Assembly: GCF_000002075.1 (NCBI RefSeq)
Contig: NW_004797430.1
Location: 699,720-763,719, forward strand
DNA: 64,000 nucleotides
Direction of reading: 5' to 3'
Origin: Aplysia californica
Taxonomy: Eukaryota > Mollusca > Gastropoda > Aplysiida > Aplysiidae
Shown here: positions 1 through 11,792 of the stretch, piece after piece
Layout: every line of letters starts with the position of its first letter
Position numbering within the stretch: position 1 is the first letter of the stretch
The notes under the pieces: generated by a model
Told to the model about the DNA's origin: nothing
What the model saw: only the letters and a program-made list of their open reading frames with translations
The model's database searches: none
Translations under genes and position numbers: made by a program

Positions 1-2590
1 TAAAAAATTCTTGGGTAGACGCACAGACACCATTCGGCACGTCCAGAGGCCGGATGGAACCACAGCTGAAACACAAGTAGACATCGCAAACACAATAGCT
101 ACATCTCTCGCCAATAACTCATCCCAAGCAAACTACAACACCACCTTTTAAAATATCAAAACTAACAGAGAACAACAACACCTAAACTTCCACCCAAACA
201 ACACTGAAACCTATAAACGCAGACTTCACAATAGACGAACTAACATCGAGCATCTTGAACCTGGGCAATACAGCCCCGGGACCGATGACATCCACAACCA
301 TATCAGTAGACACCTACCCTCAGAAACACTTACACTCCTACTAGACATATACAACGACATGTGGCGGTCGCACTCCTTTCCGGAGTCTTGGCTTCTCGCC
401 ACTGTCATTCCAGTACCCAAACCAAACAAAGACCACACACACCCATCCAATTACAGACTAATAGTACTAACGAGCTGTCTGTGCAAACTTAATGAAAAAA
501 TGATCCACAGGCGACTCATGTGGTTTCTGGAAACGACGGGCTCGCTGAGCGGTCTCCACTGCGGATTCAGGAAAACTCGATCCACTCTGGATCACCTGGT
601 CCGCCTGGAGACCTTTATACGCGGAACGTTCGCTGAAGGAGGCCACATGATCGCCATCTTTTTCGACCTAGAAAAAGCCTTCGACACAACCTGGAAGTAC
701 GCCATTCTCAGACACCTGCACGCACTCGGCATACGCGGTCACCTCCCCGCCTTCATTGGCAATTTCGCGAGGAACCGTTCCTTCCAGGTTCGTGTCGGAT
801 CCTCCCTTTCAGACCCCCACCAACAGGAGGAAGGAGTCCCCCAGGGGAGCATCCTTTCTCCTCTCCTATTCGAAATCAAAATAGATTCCATCGTAAAAAC
901 CCTTCAAAACAGCATAGACAGCTCATTATACGTTGACGACTTTTTGATATGCTGCCGTTCGAAAATTCCTCATCTGATATCTATGGAAAGACAGCTGCAC
1001 AAACTCGAAACGTGGGCAAATAATAACGGTTTCAAGTTCTCCCCGTCGAAAACGGTTGCAGTACACTTCTGCCGAACAGGCAGACGTGTGCTGCAGCCGG
1101 ATTTGACACTATACGGAGAAAGGATTCCTGTCCAGGACCAAGCTCGTTTCCTCGGCGTTATATTCGACAAAAAACTCACATTCATACCACACATCAAAGA
1201 CCTTCGTGTGAGGTGCCAGAAGGCGCTAAACGTTTTGAAAATTCTATCGCATCCGGAGTGGGGCGGGGACTCAAAACACCTTCTCCACTTGTACATCTCC
1301 CTTGTCCGGTCCAGGCTTGACTACGGCTGTCAAGTCTACGGATCGGCAAAACCACACATCCTGAAAATGCTAGACCCAGTATAAAACCAAGGATTCCGCC
1401 TCGCTCTGGGGGCTTTCCGCACTTCTTCGGTGGAGAGCCTCCAGGCCAAGGCAAACATACCACTACTCTCACTAAGACGCACACAACTCTCACTACAATA
1501 CGCAATTAAACAGAGCTCAACACCGGAAAATCCAGCGCACAACTGCATTTTTAAAACAAACCCAGAAACCATAAACAAATTCCAAAACAACGAAAAACTC
1601 ATCAAACCCTTAGGCCTCAGAATCCTTGAGGACCTCAAAAACTTAAACTTTTCCAAACAAGACATCCAACAATTTCTTTTCCCCGACCTGCCTCCGTGGC
1701 ACCTCACCAAGGCAAAAGTAGACTTACTGCTGACCACACACAACAAAGAAAGCACAAACATCACAACTTTTAAAGCAGAATACAAAAAAACTAATAGATA
1801 AATACCCCGGTGCGGAGCTCATCTTCACGGATGGCTCCAAAAATTTAAAACATGAAGTGGGCGCCGCACCCCTATCTCCAGACAATACACACCAAAGGAG
1901 ACTCCATCCTGAAGCCTCCATTTTCTCTGCGGGGGCCACTGCCATTGACATGACACTAGACTCCGTAGAAAATTCTCCTAACAAATCTTTCCTTATCCTT
2001 TCTACACACTCCTACATCCAAAAATAGCTAGGCTACAACAGAAAATTCATACACTATCCGAAACAGGAAAAAATATCATGTTCGCATGGATACCTAGCCA
2101 TTTGGGCAACCGAGGAAACGAGCAGGTAGACGACCTGGCCAAGAAAGCCTCATCCCTTCTGTTGGGATCAACGACAAACACTCCCCCACAGACTGACTTT
2201 AGAAATAAAGTCCAAAAGTACACCACTGGGAAAAACAGAAAAATAATAAACTGTATACTATAAAACCCAAACTGGAACAGCGAAATCCTTCGGACCTCTC
2301 CAGAAGAGACGAAGTCATTTTTACTCGATTGGGCATCGGACACACGGCCCTGACCCACACATACCTCCTACAGGGAGATGAGAAGCCGTTCTGTGTTGGA
2401 TGCGACACAGATTTTACAATTAGACACATCTTAACCGAATGTCTGGACTTTGGAGAGATCCGAAGGGAATATTATAAATGCAAGAAAATGCAAGACATTT
2501 TTTCCGTCGTTGGTCCGAGCAGAATTTTGAATTTTATGAAGGCCTTTGGCCTTTATGGCAAATTGTAAAGTGAAATCGTACTATTAAAAT
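1..2590 (+). mobile_element. I-clade LINE (non-LTR retrotransposon), 5'-truncated by window edge
   Basis: The stretch reads as the C-terminal two thirds of a LINE polyprotein: reverse transcriptase (about 200-1384), a connection region, an RNase H region (about 1800-2150, with a TDGSK-type motif near 1828 and WIPSHLGN...NEQVDDLA at 2084-2140), and a cysteine/histidine tail at 2380-2450 (CVGC...H...C). RT followed by RNase H is the layout of the I group (I, Nimb and relatives). The downstream part is split over several frames with in-frame stops, so the copy is inactive, although the RT frame itself is open for 341 codons. It ends in an AT-rich stretch near 2590. The endonuclease end lies beyond the left edge. 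Confidence 0.88.
359..1384 (+). pseudogene. LINE reverse transcriptase domain (open remnant)
   Basis: A 341-codon open frame carries the RT palm motifs in order: motif A FFDLEKAFD at residues 101-109 (catalytic Asp), motif B EEGVPQGSILSPLLF around 157-171, motif C YVDDF at 191-195 (catalytic Asp pair), and the FLGVIFDKKL motif near the end. The catalytic residues are kept, but upstream and downstream parts of the polyprotein are in other frames, so this is a fragment and not a working gene. The methionine at 359 is not a real start: recognisable RT sequence (a PGTDDI-like motif) continues upstream of it. Confidence 0.85.
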
Positions 2591-2679
2591 TTTTTATTGT
2601 TATTCATAAGAGTTGCTTTAAATTGAAAATACATTTACACCGAATTTTCATATTTTAGCATTTTAAAGTCTAATAGTTA

Positions 2680-2790
2680 ACCAACCGTGCTGTGAACTTT
2701 CGCGAATGTAAACAACTTGTGTTTCGCGCGCTCATATGACCTTATGCAGTTGCGAGCGCCGTAAAACCCTATACTACTAACTAAGGCTTT
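2680..2790 (+). repeat. Short repeat ending in the shared 3' hairpin tail
   Basis: It contains CCGTGCTGTGAACT near 2685 and then the tail motif seen many times in this window (GCGCTCATATGACCTTATGC followed by GAGCGCCGTAAAAC, 2729-2768). A second copy with the same head lies at 10018-10100. The GCGCTC...GAGCGC arms can pair. I read it as a SINE-like 3' end. Confidence 0.6.
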
Positions 2791-2859
2791 TCGCTGTTTC
2801 ATACAAAAGTCGTTCTCACGCAGTCTCGGGTTCTAACCCTAAGGAAATAAATACATCGC

Positions 2860-3190
2860 GCTAAAAAAGTTTCTAAAACAATATATGTATGAAGTAATGA
2901 AAGACACGTAGGTCTAATACTTAAAGGGTATGGCAACAACAACAAAAATCTGCAAATTTGACCCTAGTGTCCATTTTTGGCCAATATCTCCGTGTGCGGA
3001 TTGCGAGAAGTAACTCATTTTGTCAGCACGCCTTACATAATATAATATTACATTATCGAGTATCTGTCCGTCAACGGGGACGCTGTATAACCATCAGCCG
3101 GAGTTAGCACTGACAGGCAGGGTCGAGGCAGGCCGCCTCCTTTATATTAGTTTTAAATGTGTCAATGGGGGCGTAAAACATGATTGTACA
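2860..3190. repeat. Fragments of dispersed repeats
   Basis: 2975-3045 matches one end of the inverted-repeat element at 32626-32858 (shared GCGAGAAGTAA and TCAGCA words). 3095-3190 matches 34165-34290 (shared GCACTGACAG, GTGTCAATG). No coding signal is visible before the first exon of gene A at 3245. Confidence 0.5.
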
Positions 3191-3244
3191 ATCTTACATC
3201 CAAAGCACTAAACCCTCTTAACTTGCAAGGAACTGTCGTTACAG

Positions 3245-3374
3245 ACTGAAGTGGGCAACCCACCCTACAATGTCATCGCTGCCGTAGTCTCCTTCATTTG
3301 GATAGTCAACATCATCTTCCTCTCGTGGCTGTTCTGCGGACGAGACAACGTCATGAAGATTCCACCTGAGATTG
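3245..3374 (+). CDS. Gene A exon: transmembrane segment
   Basis: The exon is bounded by a TTACAG acceptor and a GTGAGT donor, entered in phase 0 and left in phase 1. It encodes TEVGNPPYN, then a run of about 22 hydrophobic residues (VIAAVVSFIWIVNIIFLSWL), then CGRDNVMKIPPEI. The charge pattern (R, D, K after the segment) suits a membrane anchor with a cytoplasmic C-terminal side. The one base left over (G) pairs with AG of the exon at 6700 to give Glu. Confidence 0.65.
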
Positions 3375-3502
3375 GTGAGTTGGTCGCCCCCCAAAAACGC
3401 CTATGCAGAAAAAAAAGGTTCATCACATTTATTGCAGTGAACGGTGTTCGTGATTATCTTTGCCGTCTTCGTTGTGGTGCTAGTCGCTCTTGTGGTCGTC
3501 AA

Positions 3503-3559
<57 letters not shown>

Positions 3560-6500
3560 CAACATCAAAGTCTACCCGATTTGGAAAAAAGGAAAACTCT
3601 CTCAGAGACAGAAAAAAAGTCTAAATAACCGGATTGGCTTTTTCATGCGCAGCAACTATTTTCTGCAAATATCAGATCGGCCCAGCGCCCTTTCCATCTT
3701 GTAATTGTGGTTCAGCTTGCCTTCTTTTTGCTCGCAGCATATCTTCTGAAATCACTTCTTCTTTTCTTTCAAACATTCATCGTCCTTATCTCTTCTCCGT
3801 CTTTTCTTTGAAACATACTCTCTCGTAATACTTCTAATCTTCGGTTCTTATTATGCCGTAAAACTTTTGCTAATCTTAATCCAAAATGTCCTTACTGATT
3901 TGTAATAATCTTAAGTATTTCTCTTGTCTACGCAAGTTCTCATTTTTACGGCCTTGTGTTAGCATTGGAAACCAGATCACACAATAGAGCTGTCGTGCAT
4001 GGTTGGCTCGTGCTCTGGTGTGGTTTGCTCCTTTTTTCCCTATCAATATCTGTCGCCTTTATCTTTCCTCCTTTTATGTGTATGTTATTATCTAGTAACG
4101 CCTTTAATGTTCAGCACTTATATGACTTACCTGTGTTTCAAGTTCCATAAAACTCTTACTAAAACTAAAGAGAGTTGTCGAACTGAAAGGAGTTGAGGAT
4201 GTAGAAGAATGTTATTATGTTGGTGACCTCTGTATATGGCAATGTCTATTATCTGGAAACCATGTAAGCAGCCAAAATCTGCATCGAAATAATACAAGCA
4301 AACGGAATACAGGCAAACAGAGGCATAAGGGGCTGTTCAAATATAATCTTACACTTTTTTGGGGACTTTTTGACCCCCACCCCTTTCTTACACTTTTCTT
4401 ACATTTGCCCTTACCCCCCCCCCCCCCCCCCCCCCCGTAATATTATATAGTTCGCTTATAATGATAAAAATAATATGACATTTATATCGCGCAAATCAGT
4501 AGAACAATCATTGTTCTATGCACATTGCATAATATTCATGAAAAACATGTATACACATACATGCACATAATATATGCACTAAACAATAATAGGCTTCACG
4601 ACATGGTGGGATCAAGCGTTCGTCAGTTTTGATTTTGAGGCATACAGAGTTATTGCTATCATCTTAAACCCTGTCCATTTGTCTGCCTTTTGATGAAAAC
4701 AATATTCATCTATGCTGAATAGAAGTCGAAATATTTGAGACTGAAAGAGGTGGGGTCACCTGATTTCAGAGGTAAATTTAGTGAGAAAACGGCCGTCAAA
4801 GTTTGATAACTTCAATAGCTTAAGAGCCTTTAAAACTGAAAAATCACAAATTTTGTGCATGTAATGAACATTTTTCAGTATGGACGTAAAAGTTGTTTAG
4901 CGCGAAAAAAAAATTCAATTAAAGTTCCCAAACCTACGGGAAAATGCCAGTTTTTTCACTTTCATCATTTTGACGAGCGCCTGATTTCATCACGCTGCCT
5001 CACAATTAGAGTAAATCATTCAAGGAAAATATTGCATACACACTCTTTCTTACTAAAGAATAGGAAAAATTGAGAATCATGTCTATGAAAAAAGCGCTTT
5101 AATTTAAAAAACCCAACAAGTTACAGTGGAATTCTGATAAAGTCAAAACCTCGGACAGAAAAAAGTGTTGACTTTGAGCAAGGTTGACTTTATCCATTGT
5201 ACTACTGGCCATTGAAAATTGAAGATAACAGCCACAAAATTACAAAGTACCTGGTAATAAACAAGATGTAATCTCAATTTCAGGGAGTATATTCTGAAGT
5301 TATCACCGAAACAAGAGATAATGAAAGAACAAAGTACATACGTAATTGGGGGTGTGTACACCACTTGCTCAGGCGAAATATCTCTTCTTGAATGGAGTTC
5401 ATCTTAGGATTTAGCCCCAAATTGTTGACTTTACGCAAGGTTAACACCCAAGCGGTTGGCTGTATCAGAAACACAATTACTTAAACTTAAACAAAGAAGG
5501 TAAGAAACGGGACTACAGTGAGGTGTGGACTGTAAGCAAGAGTTGACTTTAAGCAAGTTGACTTTATCAGGATTCCACTGTATCTTTGTTATTACTGGTC
5601 ATTTATGCTGGAAAAAAACTGAAATTAGTTATCATCGACAAATGCAGAGTTCACCGTTATGTCAAAAATATTTTTTCACCTCACAAAAGTGTAATATTAC
5701 ATTAGTTTAAGACACCCCTCCCCCTTTCTTACACTTTTGTTACAGGAGCCAAAGACCCCCCCCCCCCCATCCCAGGCGTAAGATTATATTTGAACGGCCC
5801 CTAATTATGACATCCCCTGTATAGTAAAAAAAAATAAAAATATTAGAGACTTAATAGCAACTGGCATTGAGGAATATATCAGTTCTGGTCTTTTTCTCCC
5901 CCTAATCACCAAACGACAAATATTTTGTCGAATGATCCTCTCTTTTCACAAACTAAAATCGAATCACTTCGAGGACAAGCCTACTCTGGTCCTCCTGGGG
6001 TCACTCATAGTTCAGAATGAGGTTTTGCTTCCTTCCCTCTTTTCTTTCTTCCTTCCTCCCTTCCTTCCTTCCTTCCTCCTTTCCTTCCTTCCTTCCTTCC
6101 TTCCTTCCTTCCTTCCTTCCTTCCTTCCTTCCTTCCTTTCTTTCTTTCTTTTTTTTCTTTCTTTCTTGGCGTTGTCAGTAAACTGCAGAATGTAGCTCTC
6201 CAACAATGACCGTCATTTTGTTCTATTTGCTGTTTTCCGTATCCAGGTTGTTCCCGTCTCCTCTCTGATACCATCATCTTTTTGGTCTTCCTTTTGATCG
6301 TTTTCCTGTTCTTGGCCTCCATCAGTGAAGCTACATGTATTTGTCCATCTGTTATCCTTCATTCTACCGATGTGACAAGCCCATTTCCAGCTCACAAGAT
6401 ACCAAACTTAAATTTTGGCTTTACTAAGACGTCGTTTGAGGAACTTTCTGATATTGAATTAATATTTAACAGCTAGGTAAATGTAATCGGTGGGAGATTG

Positions 6501-9500
6501 GCGGGTGCTCTGGTGTGGTTTGCTTCTTCTTTCCTATGAGACATCTACCGTCCTTATCTCCCCTTCTTCTTTTTTATGTTTGTCACTCTCTTGCAACACC
6601 TCTAATCTTCTGGCGCTCTTATGACCTTATGCAGTTGCGAGCGCCGTAAAACTCCAACAAAAACAAAATGTAACCCGATATCATAACTCTTCTTGCCAGA
6701 GGACCGAATTCTTCTTTCGGGCCCCAAGCACACAAAAACCGAGCAGAGACAGCCTGGAACGGATTTTTGCGGTGACTGCGAAGACTTGGCTCTTAAAGTC
6801 GACAAAAAAGTGGAAGCAAATGCGTCTGTAACGAGAAACAGACACGAAGGTGTTGGAATCTGTCAAAGGGCAACTCGTGGCTTTCCTTTCAGCGGTCTAC
6901 GAGACTCGCATCGCCGTTCAGATCGCCACACTCTGAAAACTACCGCACGGCAGTCGCCCATCAGTGCAAGGAATAGCCAGTCGAGCCGCCTCTTCACCAA
7001 ATCGTCCCTAAGAGAAGAGAAGAAAGGCTTGTCCATTTCGCAACGCTTGCATTATGGCGGAACAGGGACACGTCTGTCCAGTCAGTCATGGTACCAGCCC
7101 CGCGATCCGTACCCGGAACTCAAGTTTTCGACTTGCCCAGAGCGTCAACATGTGAGAACCCCCCAGCTTCAACAACCCGTTCTGGCCTCTCCTGTGACTC
7201 ATGTCGCTCCTGTAACTTCTGGAAAAGAACCATTGGTCAATCAAGAGGAAGAGGAATGTACATTCCAGAAGAAACGTATTATCCTGTCAGGAGAATCATC
7301 GAAAGAAGAAGAGCAAGTAAAGAAAGAAAGAGACGATGCTGTCCAGAAGGAGGTGAAGAAGCTACAGAGGGAAGTGTCTGAGATGAAACAGGACGTGGAG
7401 GAGTTTAAACAGGATAAACAAAAGAAAGAGAGCCCTTCCCATGTACCCATAGCGGGAGACGTGCCCATGGAAGGGCAGGCCGCTGTATCAGAAGCAAAAA
7501 GCCTGCCGAACCACAATTTGTCACAGCAAATGTCACCACACGCCGGTTCGATACTTCGACATCGCAAGCCCAACAAGAATAAGTAAGTGGTGGTTCTACT
7601 ACAATGTACATGTATTTCTCTCACGACGAAATAACAGCTAGAATATGCCCCACAATCTTTTGTCTAGTTTAATAATGTTACCTTAAATCACTTAGCCTTT
7701 TGGCAAATTTACACGTTTTCCATTCTACTAGTATGAAGTTAACACAGACAAACTTATGCTCATTTACCGTTAGCATAATAGCAGATGCGTGTTCACAGGT
7801 AACAGCTGGGAGCCGTTACCTATCTTTAATAATTATAAAACTACTAACTGGGCCCCCGTTCGATGAACGGATTGAGACAGAAGGATGTTGATTGTTCCCA
7901 GTAGCAAGAAAAAGAATTTGACAAAGGAGTCCAGAAAAAGCGTTGATGGGCATCAAACGAAAGGATCATAGTCGAATTTAGCACCAAGTAAAAAACGAAA
8001 ACATGAGGCTAAATCTATTATATGGGTCGCACACTTATAACAGTTTTCAGTATTGCGCGACTGTGCGTGATAGTATCGAACGGAAGTAGGCTACGACTTG
8101 AAATAAACAAACCTGGCGGATTTTCTAAAATTACAGAGACAGAAGCGTCGGCCTACAAAAGCGATCTGCGAAATAAAGAAATTTAACTTTTTACAGCAAA
8201 ACTGTCTCAAAACTGAAAAAAACCCCGAAGGGCATCATGATCTGGAGAATATTTTAAAGAATCTTTTGTCGAAAACCGCATGTCGATCGATGCAACCATT
8301 AAAAAAGCCTTTTGAATAGCAAAATTCGGCCACCACAAATAGATAATAGATACAGGCTGCCAGACTGTTCTTCCCCCTATGCCCAACCGACAGTTGACTC
8401 CGATAGAAATTCCTTTCAGGGTAATTTAGTTTAAGACTTTGCTCTGGTGTTGGTAGAACGATCCATTTTGGAAGTGCTGAGGTGAGCTAGAATTGGAATA
8501 AGACGGATACATGGGCGCTACTCAGTGGCGACAGGGTGTGTTCGTAATACTTGTATGACCTTAAGCGTTCCATACACGATCAATTATATTGTGCAATCCT
8601 GGTTGCTCAATATAATTGATAGTTTTTAGGTTGCACACGCACATCTTAATATAATTGACAATTAATTGCGCAAATCAGGCTCATTTTGATCTTGTAACAC
8701 GCTGAGACAAGATGGGTGATTTCGACTACGCTGTCGCTGTGGCTGTTGCTCTTGCTACTGAATACGAAGATGATTTACCAATTTAAGTAAAGGTGGGAAA
8801 TGACCAAAAGAATGGTTTCTTCAGCGTCCAAAATCGCAGCATATTTTTCGGAGTCAAGCACTTCCTTTAATTCATTGCGATAATTTGTTATGTGGACATT
8901 GATTTTTAAAATTTTTTTTACATTTTCCCTTGTATAGCTTTGGTACTTTTCCTCGAATCTTTAAAATCAATACGCCGTAAGATACATCTTTCTTTTGTTT
9001 GTTGCTGTAATCGTCACACTTCAATTTCCATAAGGCTAGTAAACTTTTGTAAACCACGATACACTCCAACTGAAATGCCCTGTCTTCTTCTTTATCTGAC
9101 ACCCCAGACACGATGACGGAACGAAATCTGGAAGAAAAATGATTATTGCACAATTTAATTGACGGTCGCCACACTCAGTCAATTAAATTATGTAAGCAAG
9201 TAGACTTGCTCTATTAATTAATATCGAACTGATTTTGATTGACTCCAAACAAATGCGCAAGTCGTCAATATAGCCCATACACGGCCTATTTAATTGTCAA
9301 TTCCGAGTATTGACAATTAGACTGCACAATATACCGTAATTGATCGTGTATGGTCAGCTTAAGAGCATGCATCAGATTACCATTGAGTTACAATCAGAAT
9401 ACTGAGTATGTATCTAACATAACATTATTATTGTCTATATTACTGTTCATTTATATTATGCATATGACAGTAAGCCTGTTTGTGAGTGTAAGCATACACA

Positions 9501-9513
9501 GCGTGTGTGGGCA

Positions 9514-9571
<58 letters not shown>

Positions 9572-11659
9572 TGCGAATGTGTGTTTATGTGTGTATGTGT
9601 GTACGTGGTGAAACACCAAACCAATGTGCCTGGATATGGACAATAAAGATGAATCTTATCTTATCTTATTTCTAAAATAAAATTAGCTATAATAAACTAT
9701 CTTCCCCAAATGTGCTGTCGTGCATATATGGGTTGTGCGCTTAACTTGAATAGGCATCAGATTTTTATTTTACACCTTCCAATTTCTAACCTTTAAATCT
9801 AATCCCGTGGGTGGTTGGCGGGTGCTCTGGTGTGGTTTGCTTCTTCTTTACTATCAAACATCTATCGTCCTTATCTCCCCTTCTTCTTTTTTATGTTTGT
9901 TACTTTCTTGTAACACCTCTAATCTTCTGGCGCCCATATGACCTTATGCAGTTGCGAGCGCCGTAAAACCCTCTAATTAATTTTTTTTTTTTTAAATCTG
10001 ATCATTGATCAAAACCAAGCCGTGCTGTGAACTGTTGGGAATATATCCAACATGTGTTCTTCGCGCTCACATTGCGAGTGAAGTAAAACTCTTACTAAAC
10101 TAAACTATAAGACCTTAGATCTACTTCCAATCTGTTTCATAGCAGATCACAGATTTCATTTCTGTAATACTAACAACGTCCTCAGCTGTCTCGAAGATAG
10201 TCTTTGGATAATGTATTTGTATTGCATTTCATTCATTCATGAAGTGCCAGATCGGCGTCTAACATCGGCGATCTATCTTGGTGCGCCATTTGTCCCTTAA
10301 CTCGGATGCTCTCAAAAAGATATATAAGCAGGGGCGGTTTGTTGACTGGTGCGGTCAGATTTTTGTCAACTGAACTGTTGACTAGAGATTTATTGCTGAT
10401 GACGATTTCCATTCAGTTTTAAGTAAATCCAAACAAACATGTATCAACATTCAAAAACATCTTGCCGATTTGAAGGCACTCAAATAGACAAGTGGGATTC
10501 ACTGCTGTTTTGTCCCGACATAACCTCATTCCTTCACGTTTGTTATCGCGCCGGCTCGTAACTTTAAATCGTCTCCCGTCAAACCGTCACGTCGCGGAAC
10601 TTCGCACTACGTACGAGGCCAAACACACGGCGGTGGACAAATCCATCTTCAGCCCACAGAAAGATTAGAATATCCCTTAATTGCCAGATTGGCCTCTTTG
10701 TAGCTTACAAAATTAAGAATGAGACTGTCTTGAGCAGCACAGACATATGTATTATTTTACCAGCAAAACATGTATTTATCATTCAGCCTTTCCCTAACTA
10801 CTATCAGTGTATCAGAACATTTATTGTCAGCATGGCACTACTCTTTTTGGTTTATTGACTTTTTAACCACCTATAGCTCCTGTTTGGCATTTACTCATCG
10901 TTTTGTCCCCTCTAATAACTTACCTGGCCCTTAGGAGTCTGACCGGCGAAAGAAGGAATCGTCTAGTGAAGATATACAAGGAAAATTTTAACGAGGAGCG
11001 ACAGACACTCGGCTGTCAGAGTCTGGACCGAAACCCCCCTCCCTTCCCTCCCCTTTTCAACCCTCACCCCAGCTAGACACCAAGTTCTATAATTAGCATT
11101 TGACACACTTCCCCACTTTGTTACAACACAGTATTCAGTGTTCAGTTCTGAGAACTGAGAAGTGCGATGAAGTACATTTGATGATATAATGATCGGAATA
11201 GTGTGCTTTGTCCAGCTTTGTATAGCATCTGATTGTAGACTTGATCTGCTTGGGACAACGTCACTGGTACAGTAGCAATTGACTTTTTGTCATCATACAG
11301 GACAGTTCTTATTACATATATTTAACGGGTTCAGTGCACGTCGATATTTTGTGTGGGGGTGTAGAAAGTACGAGTAAAGTACTGTACTGGAGGCCAGGAC
11401 CAGCTGTTTATTGCTTCTCACTTTCTGTTTGTTTTCTAGCTTAGACTCAAGTAGTGTGTTTCTTTTTCTGTGCCGATCAAGTGAGTTTCTATTAATCTCA
11501 GTAACTTCCATCTTACATTATTCATAATATTGTTTCTTGACGCTACCGCATATTTTAGCACTTTCACTTTATTACAATGTTTACTGCGGTGTGTGTGTGT
11601 GTGTGTGTGTGTGTGAGTGGGAAAGGGGGTGGGGATGGTGAAAGTAGGGGTATAAAATA

Positions 11660-11729
<70 letters not shown>

Positions 11730-11734
11730 ATGAG

Positions 11735-11792
<58 letters not shown>

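Noticed and set aside
3444-3704. Hydrophobic poly-Val frame as a second transmembrane exon of gene A
   Set aside because: The nearest acceptor puts a stop in that frame, and exon 3245-3374 joins 6700 in phase without it. The valines come from (GTT)n.
7241-7624. Minus-strand open frame
   Set aside because: Antisense shadow of the gene A exon 6700-7582.
9440-9643. His/Thr-rich frame
   Set aside because: Translation of a GT microsatellite.
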